A stretch of 52,977 bases of DNA from a virus: IMG/VR virus record IMGVR_UViG_3300020438_000057, positions 1 through 52,977 of that record. One strand, given 5' to 3'. The notes under the pieces were generated by a model, which did no database searches, was not told the origin of the DNA, and saw only the letters and a list, made by a program, of their open reading frames with translations. The translations under genes were made by a program, and so were the position numbers. This document shows, piece by piece, positions 37,394-45,786 of this stretch (positions within the stretch are counted from its first letter, which is position 1; each line of letters begins with the position of its first letter).

Positions 37394-40300
37394 CTAGTTA
37401 TCTACTTTTGATCCGCCTCGCCACTGATAACAACTCCAGTATCGTGCTTTATATTTTGGGCCAGGATTATCACAATTATGTCTTGCACGAAATGATTTTC
37501 TACGTCCTGGATCATCTCTTTTAATTTCCATATTTGGATCACCAAACCCAACTTTTATTATATTACCCTTTTCATTCTTCACATACACATGAAACTTTTT
37601 CTTACCATCACTAGAACGAATAGGATCATTTAAGGTAACTTTTTTACCTTGATACTCTGCTTCCTCCAGAACGTGATCAAACAAATCTATAGGACAACCA
37701 TCTTCATCTATTTCGACTTCTTCATTCACTGTAGAAGCCATCAAAGACTTGGGTAACTTACCTTTGTTTATTAGTCTATTTATATAATCTTGAATCGGCT
37801 TCACTCTATCGAAACCTCTTTCTCTTGCGATATCAGCTAATATTGAACCATTTGTTCCCTTATGTGGTTCTTTGGCTCTTTTTATATAAGCTTTCATTAT
37901 ATCTGCATACCCTTTCGGGTGAGTTAACCTATGAATTGTAGTCTTAATGAGTTCTGGAACATTAATTCCAGTCATCTCATCTACTCCCTCTTTAACGGAA
38001 TCAAATCCGTCTTTGTTTCTAATTTCTTTAAATTTCTTTTTAAGCTTACCACTAAAATCATCATCAGGATTATAAGCTTGTTTTAATTCTCCTGGCGTAT
38101 CTTTTTTATATTGTGCTAAAAGTTTACTTGTACCTTGTTCTCCTGCACCACCAGTTTCATATATACTCTCTTTCTTTGATTTAGAACCTCTAACTTTTGC
38201 GGCCAGATCTTTGTCAGCTTTACCCCATGTACCACTACTCTTAGTAATAAATGAATTTACTCTAGCAAAAGCCCATTGTTGTTGTGATGCACCGGGACGA
38301 TGTCCAGTTCTCCAAGCGGCCATACCTCTATTATATACTTGTCTTAGTATACCTAAAGGCATTCCAGATTTCTCTGCTTTTTTCTTCAATGCGCCTGTAG
38401 CATCTTCTGTCATATTAGCAGAATGATCTATGGCTTCACCTCTTGCTCTTTCAAAATCTCCTGACTTTGGGGCACCCTTACTTCCGGGTTTTCGCATAGG
38501 ACGGCCTTCTTTTCTTTTTTTATGAATGTTGTGCCAAAGTCCTTTACCCTTTTCATCTAAATTATCTTCTGATTTAAGTTTTCCTGGTTTCTCTCCTCTA
38601 AGTTTTTTGATTGCTATACTCTTAGCAGTTTTTATACCAGCTTTTCTTTTTCGCATAGTATCTAAATCTTTTTCGATACCTGGTTCTTTTCTAAGACTTC
38701 TAGCGAAAGCTGAGTTGCCTGCTCTATCATGTGATTGTTTAGCTTTATCATAATACCTATTAATTTTCTTAGTTGATATTTCATCAATATCTACATCTTC
38801 TTTTCTATTTGTTATTTTGGTATCGGCAGTTCTTGCTCTATCTCTCAATCTATCAAACTTTTTAGCATCAGCTTCTTTTTCTCTTTCTATTGAGGTATTA
38901 ACAGATTTTAAATTAGGCCCTTCACCAAGATTATGTGCTGGTAATTGTCCAATTAATCTATCACCTCTTGTTGTTGACATAGGTTTTCTAAGCTTGACAA
39001 CTTTACCTTGTTTCTTCAATAAATTACCTGTAGGCTTTGCACTATCATTAGCAGATCTTTCACTACTATGCATACTCATAACTTTACCATCTGTATCTAA
39101 AACCATGTGTGTATGTTTAAGTGCTTCACCAAACATATCACGATATCTCTTAGTGTGCTTACTTAGTTTTGTTTTAGCTTTTGAATCTCCTGGATGACTA
39201 TCTGGATATGCTGAAGGATCATCATGGTGTTTATCTGCACCTTTTTTAAATGCCCTATCTCTATCGTCTTTTGTGCTTTTCTTTACACCCTTAAAGTATG
39301 ATTTTGGTTGTGTTCCATCTCTATCTTTAATATCTTTATCTTGAGCAACTTCATATTTTACAATCTGGCTTTGCCTTCCAACTTTTGAAGGTGTTTTCTT
39401 TTTACTTGAAAAATCAGAAAATGGTAAAGTAACTTTTTTCTTTGCAGTTCTATCTGCATGAGAAAGGGCTCTTTGTTGTTGTTTTGACAATTTTCTCATA
39501 TCTTCATCAAGTTCAACTTCTTCTTTATACATATTCAACTCAAATGGTTTTGAACCACCTTTATTGTATACTTGAATTTGTAAGTTACCACCTCTACCTT
39601 TGAGTCTATACGTATTAGTTTTACCTGTTCCTGGCTTCTTAGGGCCAGTTGCTACTTTACTGTCTATTTCACTATCTGGTATTTGAATACCAAATTTCTT
39701 TTTTGCATAGTCGTATGCATGTTGCATAGCATCAGAAAATGTTGAATGGTATAAATCATACTTCTCTTCTATTGCTTCTTTTACTTTCTTACTCTTAGCA
39801 AACGCTTTTCTTATTGTTTTTAAATCTTTGAGATGTGGTGGTAACTTAGTATCTTTATCTTTCTTTGCAGGTTTAAAACCTTTACCAGTCATTTTACCAA
39901 CAGGCACCATAGCTTCTTTAACATTCATTCCTATTTCTTTTCTTAATGCATCTATCTCTTTTTTAATTTCTTTTTGTTTAGGTGAACTAGGAAAGGCTTT
40001 CAATGCTTTATTCTGAAGTTTAAGAAGTTGTGTTCTTTGTGCTGGTGTTCCTTTACCACCAAAAAACTTATCGCTATCATATGCACCTTCTGGTATATAC
40101 TCAGCATTTTCTGCCCCTTTTCTGGCCATTGCTACTCTAGACATTGCATCTTTTCTTACTTTAGGTAGTAGTCTTTGAGCCATCTTAGCTATCACTGATT
40201 TCTTCTTCTGTACTTTCTTATCGATATTCATTTTATCTGATGGAGATAAACTAGCATAATTTGCTCCTTTTTGTCCGCCTAACTTTTTTCGCATAGCCGC

Positions 40301-41107
40301 AATAGCCGCTTTCTTTGCCATCTGAGCGAGTTTACCAGCACTTTTCATTTTTTTAGATGCAATCTTTCTTGCTCTTGCTAGTTTCTTACCAATTCTTTTC
40401 ATTACTCTAGATTTTGCAAGTCTTTGTGTGACATTTAACACTTCGTTAATCTCATAGAGTTTACCCAACTCTACTAAAGCTTGATAATCTTTTTCATCAA
40501 ACTCGGCTTCTTCAAGTGCTTCTTCCACGATTAAATCATCTTCTTCTGTCCATTCGTTCATGATTGCCTCTTTTAAATTCTTACGTACTAAGTTATAGAT
40601 TTTTGTTCTGTCTGCATCCGATAACTTGGATGCAAGTCCTGATTTAAATGTTTTTTCATCACCACTTAAAGCAACACCACGTAACTTAGAACCAGACATA
40701 CCTTCAACGCCTTGAGCGTCCGGATCTCTGTCACCAGATGATACTGTTTTTATGCTATTAAAATTGTAGTCTTTACCATTGTACTTTTGTAGTACTCTAT
40801 CGAACTCGCCTATACGATCAGATCCAACAACCATGATGATGTCTGTGAATCCTTCTTTTTCGATTTCTGGTAATATCTGAAAGATCTGCTTCGATTGGGA
40901 TCTTTGGACGATGCCGAAGGCCTTCTTTGCAAAGCGGAATTTGTCGTTGTATGAGAGGGGATCTTTCTTGGGATTTTGTGTATGAGAGAGGTAGATCCTG
41001 GGATTCGCATTTTCTTTTCTCGCTACTTCTTTTATCTTATTCGCTAGTTTTTCATGCCCAATTGTAGGAGGGTTCATTCTACCAAATGTGAATACTAATT
41101 TTTTCAT
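37394..41107 (-). CDS. large virion-associated protein with N-terminal nucleotidyltransferase domain
   Basis: 1237 residues. Residues 1-180 are a cytidylyltransferase-fold domain: FGRMNPPTIGHEK (HxGH-type TIGH 15-18), MVVGSDRIGEF, and MSGSKLRG (137-144). Then a Lys/Arg/Ala-rich basic region, a YDLYHSTFSDAMQHAYDYAK domain, a DUF5824-like block GILRQVYNRGMAAWRTGHRP, and a C-terminal FGDPNMEIKRDDPGRRKSF domain with RHNCDNPGPKYKARYWSC, shared by marine T4-like virion proteins. Driven by a late box (41147-41154). Probably packaged in or on the capsid and possibly injected. Confidence 0.75.
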   Translation of the reverse strand: MKKLVFTFGRMNPPTIGHEKLANKIKEVARKENANPRIYLSHTQNPKKDPLSYNDKFRFAKKAFGIVQRSQSKQIFQILPEIEKEGFTDIIMVVGSDRIGEFDRVLQKYNGKDYNFNSIKTVSSGDRDPDAQGVEGMSGSKLRGVALSGDEKTFKSGLASKLSDADRTKIYNLVRKNLKEAIMNEWTEEDDLIVEEALEEAEFDEKDYQALVELGKLYEINEVLNVTQRLAKSRVMKRIGKKLARARKIASKKMKSAGKLAQMAKKAAIAAMRKKLGGQKGANYASLSPSDKMNIDKKVQKKKSVIAKMAQRLLPKVRKDAMSRVAMARKGAENAEYIPEGAYDSDKFFGGKGTPAQRTQLLKLQNKALKAFPSSPKQKEIKKEIDALRKEIGMNVKEAMVPVGKMTGKGFKPAKKDKDTKLPPHLKDLKTIRKAFAKSKKVKEAIEEKYDLYHSTFSDAMQHAYDYAKKKFGIQIPDSEIDSKVATGPKKPGTGKTNTYRLKGRGGNLQIQVYNKGGSKPFELNMYKEEVELDEDMRKLSKQQQRALSHADRTAKKKVTLPFSDFSSKKKTPSKVGRQSQIVKYEVAQDKDIKDRDGTQPKSYFKGVKKSTKDDRDRAFKKGADKHHDDPSAYPDSHPGDSKAKTKLSKHTKRYRDMFGEALKHTHMVLDTDGKVMSMHSSERSANDSAKPTGNLLKKQGKVVKLRKPMSTTRGDRLIGQLPAHNLGEGPNLKSVNTSIEREKEADAKKFDRLRDRARTADTKITNRKEDVDIDEISTKKINRYYDKAKQSHDRAGNSAFARSLRKEPGIEKDLDTMRKRKAGIKTAKSIAIKKLRGEKPGKLKSEDNLDEKGKGLWHNIHKKRKEGRPMRKPGSKGAPKSGDFERARGEAIDHSANMTEDATGALKKKAEKSGMPLGILRQVYNRGMAAWRTGHRPGASQQQWAFARVNSFITKSSGTWGKADKDLAAKVRGSKSKKESIYETGGAGEQGTSKLLAQYKKDTPGELKQAYNPDDDFSGKLKKKFKEIRNKDGFDSVKEGVDEMTGINVPELIKTTIHRLTHPKGYADIMKAYIKRAKEPHKGTNGSILADIARERGFDRVKPIQDYINRLINKGKLPKSLMASTVNEEVEIDEDGCPIDLFDHVLEEAEYQGKKVTLNDPIRSSDGKKKFHVYVKNEKGNIIKVGFGDPNMEIKRDDPGRRKSFRARHNCDNPGPKYKARYWSCYQWRGGSKVDN

Positions 41108-41146
41108 AGTGTGTTTTCCTTAGACTTAACACTGTTAATTCTGTAG

Positions 41147-41154
41147 TATTTATA
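41147..41154 (-). promoter_or_regulatory. late promoter box TATAAATA
   Basis: Exact TATAAATA 39 bases before the ATG of the 1237-residue virion-type protein, overlapping the end of the 64-residue gene upstream. Confidence 0.6.
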
Positions 41155-41344
41155 CTTTTTCAGAAGTCAATTTTCTCCAAGCTTCTTCGAAACCTTCTTC
41201 TCTATAACCAGTATCTCCATTACTCCATAGTCTTTTAAAGTAACTATCAAAACAAGAAAAAATAACTTCTTCAGAACAATTAAAATGTCCTTTTACCATC
41301 CAAAATATTCTATACTTTTCTTTTCTATCAGGATAATCTGACAT
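41150..41344 (-). CDS. small protein, unknown
   Basis: 64 residues: MSDYPDRKEKYRIFWMVKGH, two cysteines (HFNCSEE, FSCFDSY), Trp-rich. Overlaps the kdsA stop by 17 bases. Not recognised. Confidence 0.6.
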   Translation of the reverse strand: MSDYPDRKEKYRIFWMVKGHFNCSEEVIFSCFDSYFKRLWSNGDTGYREEGFEEAWRKLTSEKV

Positions 41345-42122
41345 TACACATATCCTTCACAAAATTTTCAAACTCTATTATATCTAGTTGCACATCAGCA
41401 TCACTAGGTGCATCAAACGGATCATTATGAACTTCAGCAAACACTATATCTGCACCTGCGATTAATCCACATTTCATCATCATGTTTGCATATTGACTAT
41501 CACCGCCACTAGTTTTACCATCACGTCCTGGATACTGACAACTATGAGTAGCATCAATACAGACTTTATCATTATTTGCTTTCATAATAGGTATTGAGCG
41601 AAAGTCAACAACTAAGTCATTGTAACCAAATGTAGTTCCTCTCTCAGTTAATATTATTCTTTCGCAACCAAAGCTTTCTAGTTTTGTTGACACGTTTAAC
41701 ATATCAACTGGTGATAGAAACTGTCCTTTCTTCACATTGACTGGACGGCCACTATCAGCGGCCGCTTTCAGTAAATCAGTTTGTCTACACAAGAATGCTG
41801 GTATCTGTATGACATTGACATTGTCCATATTTTTTACTTGCCATGTTTCATGTACATCAGAACATATTTCTATACCAAACTCTTTTTTTATTTTAGCAAA
41901 ATCTTCTAGTGCATTTTCCGCACCTCTAAAGCTATCAGCACTTGTTCTATTCGCTTTATCAAAACTAGTCTTGTATAAAAGATTTACTTTATTATCTACA
42001 CATATAGGTAACATTTTATCTAGCATAAAACATGCATGATCATATCCCTCATAAGCACAAGGGCCAGCAATCAAGTGTCCATTCCACTTATCGTTACCTA
42101 TTCTGCCATACCATCTACTCAT
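41328..42122 (-). CDS. kdsA: 3-deoxy-D-manno-octulosonate 8-phosphate synthase
   Basis: 264 residues from ATG 42122. Kdo-8-phosphate synthase: LIAGPCAYE, YKTSFDKANRTS, CSDVHE, VIQIPAFLCRQTDLL, NVKKGQFLSP, TERGTTFGYNDLVVDFR, DATHSCQYPG and FAEVHNDPFDAPSDAD, which contain the PEP, arabinose-5-phosphate and metal sites. It condenses PEP and arabinose-5-phosphate in the route to Kdo of LPS or capsule. No kdsB, kdsC or kdsD is visible in the window. Coupled to a cupin gene by overlap. Confidence 0.94.
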   Translation of the reverse strand: MSRWYGRIGNDKWNGHLIAGPCAYEGYDHACFMLDKMLPICVDNKVNLLYKTSFDKANRTSADSFRGAENALEDFAKIKKEFGIEICSDVHETWQVKNMDNVNVIQIPAFLCRQTDLLKAAADSGRPVNVKKGQFLSPVDMLNVSTKLESFGCERIILTERGTTFGYNDLVVDFRSIPIMKANNDKVCIDATHSCQYPGRDGKTSGGDSQYANMMMKCGLIAGADIVFAEVHNDPFDAPSDADVQLDIIEFENFVKDMCNVRLS

Positions 42123-42471
42123 CACTTTTTATTTTTCCTACTGTTTCTCTTATTATATCATTGTGATCAAATGTGGCCCAATATAATTCAAATGCTACAC
42201 CACTTTCGATACACTCAAATTGATGATATAATCCTGGTTTTACTTTTGTGTAGTCTCCAGGTTTTAGTATTGTTTCATCGATTAAATCATAGTCTTTCTG
42301 CCACACTGATACCTTCATGATACCAGACTCAACGAAGAAACCATTCCATTTATATTCATGTAAGTGCTTAGAGCAAATACCACCTTTTTTCATTTCTATT
42401 CTATGAAACTCTAAAGCACAATTAGCTTCAACTAATTCAGTTGTTCCCCATATCTTTCCTGCTTTCATCAT
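42115..42471 (-). CDS. cupin-domain protein
   Basis: 118 residues. Cupin motif 1 as KHLHEYKWNGFFVESG (His-x-His-x), motif 2 LKPGDYTKVKPGLYHQFE with the second metal His. Resembles mannose-6-phosphate isomerase-type cupins. It overlaps kdsA, so it may supply or modify a sugar phosphate in the same pathway. Confidence 0.8.
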   Translation of the reverse strand: MMKAGKIWGTTELVEANCALEFHRIEMKKGGICSKHLHEYKWNGFFVESGIMKVSVWQKDYDLIDETILKPGDYTKVKPGLYHQFECIESGVAFELYWATFDHNDIIRETVGKIKSDE

Positions 42472-42622
42472 TTATCCTTTCAATACAGATATAATTAATA
42501 TTAGGAGTATACATCATTCTACCCTTTGATGCAAGTTCACATTGCCGTTTCCAATTAAATTCTTTTACTTGAATTGTTTTATCAGCTACAACCGTAGCTA
42601 GTATGAATACTATTTCTGCCAT
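42437..42622 (-). CDS. small exported protein, unknown
   Basis: 61 residues: hydrophobic start MAEIVFILATVVADKTIQVK, two cysteines (QCELASKG, YICIER). Overlaps the cupin gene by 35 bases and the KWDG gene by 13. Layout like the small exported proteins at 11.5 and 12.3 kb. Confidence 0.55.
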   Translation of the reverse strand: MAEIVFILATVVADKTIQVKEFNWKRQCELASKGRMMYTPNINYICIERINDESRKDMGNN

Positions 42623-43836
42623 CCTTTTTTAATCTTATCAGAGAAATTGGCCTTACTAAATTCCATTCTATCTACTAGCTTTACTGCATTTTTACCAAGT
42701 TTATCTATAGCAACATAGCCTTCTTGTCCAGTTACTTTGAAACCATCTTCTGTTGATAAAAATGTTTTAAGTTGTGCGGTTTTATTCATTTGCTTAATTA
42801 ACATTAACTTAGCATCCACGAAATGATTCATTAATGTTAGTATATTTGATAACTGACTTTTATTTGTCTTAGAAAAAAATCTCATTACATCTTGTTTTCT
42901 AAGGTTAACGGCATCTTTACCCTTTTCAGATTTTCTTTTATCTGTTTCGCCTTTAAAGAAATTATGAAAATAATCAATCATTTCATCTACAGTTTTTCTA
43001 ACATTAGTAATCTTTTTACCAGCACGAACTTTTGTATTTAAAAATGTTTTCATTCTCATTAGTAGTTCATCATTTTCAGATATACCATTTAAAGTAGAAG
43101 GATTTAGTTTTTGAAATACTTTACCAGCATCAGATAATATTTTAGTAACTTGATCAGTTTCTTTTTTAGTCATCGTTGCAGAACCAGATGTATCTTGATA
43201 AAGTGCATCAACACTCCATACACCTTGAGCCTTTACATCATCAGCAATCTTGACACCAAACTCGGCATTCATATTTTCGAAATTTTTACCTTTGTATCGT
43301 GTATGCCACACTATACCAATTTGAGAAGACATAACTTCATTCACTAATGGTGAACTATAAGGAATTGCATATACAATTGTATTTGGGTGAAACGTCAAAT
43401 ATTTACCATCTTCAAATCTTCTAGAAGATATATCTGCTTTAGAGAATAAAAAATCACCTTGAATGACATCTTTGATATTAGCATTTTGAAGTAAAGTGAA
43501 AGCAGTAGCTAACTTGTTTGCTAAATCACCAGAAGTGTCGGCATGAACTTCTTCTATAGATTTATATACTTTTGGATTTTTATTAAAGATACCTTTTTTA
43601 GCAACAAAAAATTTACTATCAGATGGATCAGTACCACAAAATATAGCAGGAGCTCCATCCCATTTAACAGATATATTTACACTTGATGTAGAACTACCTG
43701 CAAGCATATCTCTTATTGCTCTTAAAAAATTCAATGACTCTCTTGCACCATTTACACCACCATTGAGTATATTATCTTCAATATGCTCCATGTGTGTATT
43801 CTTAGCTTCTGCTAAAAATGAAGTAAAACCTTTCAT
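42610..43836 (-). CDS. KWDG ligase-like nucleotidyltransferase protein (DUF6267-like)
   Basis: 408 residues. SVKWDGAPAIFCGTDP (Lys58 in K-W-D-G) matches the lysine-adenylation motif of ATP-dependent DNA/RNA ligases and capping enzymes; KFFVAKKGIFNK and VIQGDFLFS give the later strand motifs. A conserved family in T4-like marine phages (DUF6267 as I recall). The last 150 residues are Lys-rich and helical. Late box at 43864-43871. Activity on nucleic acid is inferred. Confidence 0.68.
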   Translation of the reverse strand: MKGFTSFLAEAKNTHMEHIEDNILNGGVNGARESLNFLRAIRDMLAGSSTSSVNISVKWDGAPAIFCGTDPSDSKFFVAKKGIFNKNPKVYKSIEEVHADTSGDLANKLATAFTLLQNANIKDVIQGDFLFSKADISSRRFEDGKYLTFHPNTIVYAIPYSSPLVNEVMSSQIGIVWHTRYKGKNFENMNAEFGVKIADDVKAQGVWSVDALYQDTSGSATMTKKETDQVTKILSDAGKVFQKLNPSTLNGISENDELLMRMKTFLNTKVRAGKKITNVRKTVDEMIDYFHNFFKGETDKRKSEKGKDAVNLRKQDVMRFFSKTNKSQLSNILTLMNHFVDAKLMLIKQMNKTAQLKTFLSTEDGFKVTGQEGYVAIDKLGKNAVKLVDRMEFSKANFSDKIKKGWQK

Positions 43837-43863
43837 AACTAAACCTTTCGTTTATTAGACTAC

Positions 43864-43871
43864 TATTTATA
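43864..43871 (-). promoter_or_regulatory. late promoter box TATAAATA
   Basis: Exact TATAAATA 27 bases before the ATG of the KWDG protein gene; GAAAGG follows as ribosome site. Confidence 0.6.
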
Positions 43872-44082
43872 ATGACTTCTTCTGGCCAATTTTAACGTAC
43901 TCTTCAGCAACTTTTCTTACTTCATCATAACTTCTTCTTGTTAAGAAAGCAGTTCTTAAAGGTTTACCATACTTATCATCTAGTATTTCTGCATGATACA
44001 TACTAGGTACTGCTGGCACTTCTTTACCACCCAGTTGTTTTGATAGTTGATATCTACCAGCATATATTTTATATTCTCTCAT
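43867..44082 (-). CDS. small protein, unknown
   Basis: 71 residues: REYKIYAGRYQLSKQLGG, YHAEILDDKYGKPLRTAFL, RSYDEVRKVAEEYVK; looks like a compact alpha/beta domain. Shares one base with the upstream stop. Confidence 0.6.
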   Translation of the reverse strand: MREYKIYAGRYQLSKQLGGKEVPAVPSMYHAEILDDKYGKPLRTAFLTRRSYDEVRKVAEEYVKIGQKKSL

Positions 44083-44372
44083 TATCGCCTCATGTTTGCT
44101 TGATCAATAGCATCATTGCTATCTTTTCTAATTGGTACTGCATTAGATTTATGTAGTGTTCCTATACCAAGCAACTCATCGCCAGTATAAGTACCATACT
44201 TTTTTGCCAAACCATTACCGATTTTATTTGTTGTTGATGCAGTTTTCTTAACAGATAAATCTGGAAAATCATATCTAAATTTCTTTTTTGGTTTGGTATA
44301 ACCTGTCTTTACTAACAAGTCATTTAATAATTTCTTTTCACGTTCTATTGCTTTTTTATTTCTTACAATCAT
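44082..44372 (-). CDS. basic conserved phage protein, unknown
   Basis: 96 residues: KKAIEREKKLLNDLLVKTG, RYDFPDLSVKKTASTTNKIG, KYGTYTGDELLGIGTLHKSN. Mostly polar, probably partly unstructured. I recall similar small proteins beside virion genes of marine T4-like phages. Confidence 0.6.
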   Translation of the reverse strand: MIVRNKKAIEREKKLLNDLLVKTGYTKPKKKFRYDFPDLSVKKTASTTNKIGNGLAKKYGTYTGDELLGIGTLHKSNAVPIRKDSNDAIDQANMRR

Positions 44373-44383
44373 ATTATACCTAT

Positions 44384-44423
44384 AAAAAAGGGAGGGATAT
44401 TGATCAATGTCAGCGTCCCTCCC
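44384..44423 (-). terminator. rho-independent terminator
   Basis: Minus-strand stem GGGAGGGA (44423-44416) / TCCCTCCC (44397-44390), an 18-base loop, then six T residues (44389-44384). Ends transcription of the 123-residue gene before the late genes. Confidence 0.8.
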
Positions 44424-44426
44424 ATA

Positions 44427-44465
44427 ACCGAGCTAGTGAGAAAGTGAGAGAGAGGTTGCTCGGTT
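44427..44465 (-). other. hairpin between gene stop and terminator
   Basis: ACCGAGC / GCTCGGT inverted repeat around a purine-rich 25-base loop (plus strand TAGTGAGAAAGTGAGAGAGA...), directly 5' of the terminator stem on the minus strand. It could stabilise the mRNA end or be a regulatory loop. Confidence 0.5.
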
Positions 44466-44486
44466 TACCTAACTCATATGTACTTA

Positions 44487-44858
44487 TTACTTCAAATATA
44501 AAGGGCCCGTCCATCTTATATGATAACCACCATCGAGAACATTTCCTCGAGCGGCATTTCTAGCAGGTGCATTATACCCTGCGGCCATCAAGATGTCGCC
44601 TTTCTTGAACTTTTTATCAGTGTCAGTAGCGACAACGAAACCCCAACATTGGTGACGATTTAATATTTTGGCATACTTAGAGCCTTTCTTAACAACGAAA
44701 CCATCATTAAACTCAGTAATCATTCTCTTGTTAACGTCTGACAATTCTTTGGCACCACCTCGGGTAGTCCAATCAACATAATCGCTTTTAGCGATATCAA
44801 GCATAGACTCAATACCTTTGTCTAAATCTAAAGCTTTATTTTCTACTGCTAATGTCAT
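44487..44858 (-). CDS. conserved phage protein, unknown (probable early gene)
   Basis: 123 residues: AKSDYVDWTTRGGAKELSDV, GFVVKKGSKYAKIL, HQCWGFVVATDTDKKFKKGD, ARNAARGNVLDGGY. Globular; I recognise it as widespread in marine phages without a known role. It has its own promoter (44893-44921) and its own terminator, i.e. a monocistronic unit, suggesting strong independent expression. Confidence 0.75.
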   Translation of the reverse strand: MTLAVENKALDLDKGIESMLDIAKSDYVDWTTRGGAKELSDVNKRMITEFNDGFVVKKGSKYAKILNRHQCWGFVVATDTDKKFKKGDILMAAGYNAPARNAARGNVLDGGYHIRWTGPLYLK

Positions 44859-45063
44859 AATTTCTCTCTCTCTTTTTATTGACTATGCTATTAATATAGC
44901 ATATGATTCGCTTTTTGTCAACCATTAAAATAAAAATAATTAATAAAACTACAAGATATTCTTCAAGCATATTTTTATTTACAATTACAAATTCACCTAG
45001 AGGTGTTGCAACTACAATACATGCAACAAAAAAAGATACATATGCTATGGCGATATATCTCAC
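44836..45063 (-). CDS. two-helix membrane protein
   Basis: 75 residues from GTG 45063, chosen because GGAG lies 10 bases upstream and the start follows the previous stop; a TTG at 45087 would overlap that gene. Hydrophobic segments at about 3-18 (AIAYVSFFVACIVVAT) and 32-50 (LEEYLVVLLIIFILMV), basic C-terminus. Holin-like topology, nothing more. Confidence 0.5.
   Translation of the reverse strand: MRYIAIAYVSFFVACIVVATPLGEFVIVNKNMLEEYLVVLLIIFILMVDKKRIICYINSIVNKKRERNYDISSRK
44893..44921 (-). promoter_or_regulatory. promoter of the 123-residue gene
   Basis: -35 TTGACA (44921-44916), 17-base spacer, -10 TATATT (44898-44893). The spacer contains CGAATCA (plus strand TGATTCG 44904-44910), oriented oppositely to the leader copies, followed by TATGCTATA, as at the tmRNA promoter. 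Confidence 0.7.
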
Positions 45064-45065
45064 TT

Positions 45066-45146
45066 TTACCAGTCTCCATATATGCAAAATCTAACAGTGA
45101 TAAAAAGTGCAATAAACATAATAACTAATAAAATTGTATCTAACAT
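45066..45146 (-). CDS. 26-residue membrane miniprotein
   Basis: MLDTILLVIMFIALFITVRF then CIYGDW: one membrane helix. Start overlaps the upstream stop as TAATG and the stop is 2 bases before the GTG of the next gene, which fits the packing. Too short to assign. Confidence 0.45.
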   Translation of the reverse strand: MLDTILLVIMFIALFITVRFCIYGDW

Positions 45147-45340
45147 TACTTTTGCTCGTTTCGTATCACAGTTACAGCGGCCCCACCAACTGCACCAGCT
45201 TCACAATTCTTAAAGAACAATTCACCAGCTAAACACCCAAGAACTGAGTTTCCTACCAACTCTTCACCATTTTTTGTCAAGTATGTAGTTTGACAACCTG
45301 AGATGAACAGTACACCTAAAATTAATAATACTTTTTTCAT
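45146..45340 (-). CDS. small lipoprotein
   Basis: 64 residues: MKKVLLILGVLFISGCQTTY with lipobox FISGC (Cys16). The C-terminal half is Gly/Ala-rich (GAVGGAAVTV) with two cysteines, resembling small outer-membrane lipoproteins. Could act in superinfection exclusion, as some phage lipoproteins do, but this is a guess. Confidence 0.65.
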   Translation of the reverse strand: MKKVLLILGVLFISGCQTTYLTKNGEELVGNSVLGCLAGELFFKNCEAGAVGGAAVTVIRNEQK

Positions 45341-45552
45341 TTAACACTCCATTGGTTTGGTTTACCAGAAACTTGTGATAGTGATAAATCACCATGTGTT
45401 TCTTGCAAGACTTTTAATTCTTTTAGTACGGCTCTTCTGATGATATCAGATTTAGATAACATCTCCATATCAGCATACTTATCTAGTTTAGCATTCAAAG
45501 ATTTAGGAACTCTAAAAGCTACGATTTGATTTTCTATCTTACTTGGTTTCAT
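45337..45552 (-). CDS. ribbon-helix-helix DNA-binding protein
   Basis: 71 residues from ATG 45552 (ATGA overlap with the upstream stop). IVAFRVPKSLNAKLDKYAD plus LSKSDIIRRAVLKELKVL is the CopG/Arc-type RHH pattern: a beta strand followed by two helices with the SKSDIIRRAV turn. Likely a dimeric repressor or regulator; a candidate reader of the TGATTCG repeats nearby. Confidence 0.78.
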   Translation of the reverse strand: MKPSKIENQIVAFRVPKSLNAKLDKYADMEMLSKSDIIRRAVLKELKVLQETHGDLSLSQVSGKPNQWSVK

Positions 45553-45776
45553 TTTCTTATCAACTTTCCAATCAGTTCCCAATCGTAAGTTTTTGATAAT
45601 TCATTTGCCTCTAAAGAAGGCATACCATCTTTAATCAACTTCTTTTTCTTTTTACGATCTAACTCAAAAGACATTTCGAAACCTGTTGCTTCTTCAAGAT
45701 ACCCAATCGCATCGTGAATGTCTTCAAATTCTTTAACACCAATATTGTTATTTAGATGTGGTTTTGCTATAAACAT
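45549..45776 (-). CDS. small protein, unknown (early region)
   Basis: 75 residues from ATG 45776, preceded by GAGGAG; ATG 45806 is inside the upstream gene and lacks a site. Block EFEDIHDAIGYLEEATGF and a Lys-run DRKKKKKLIKDG. Unrecognised. Confidence 0.6.
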   Translation of the reverse strand: MFIAKPHLNNNIGVKEFEDIHDAIGYLEEATGFEMSFELDRKKKKKLIKDGMPSLEANELSKTYDWELIGKLIRK

Positions 45777-45786
45777 ATTATTCTCC

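Noticed and set aside
38817-39197. 126-codon plus-strand frame opposite the large virion gene
   Set aside because: Antisense shadow of a Lys/Arg-rich coding sequence; no ribosome site, and composition (Leu/Ser-rich) is what the complementary frame gives.
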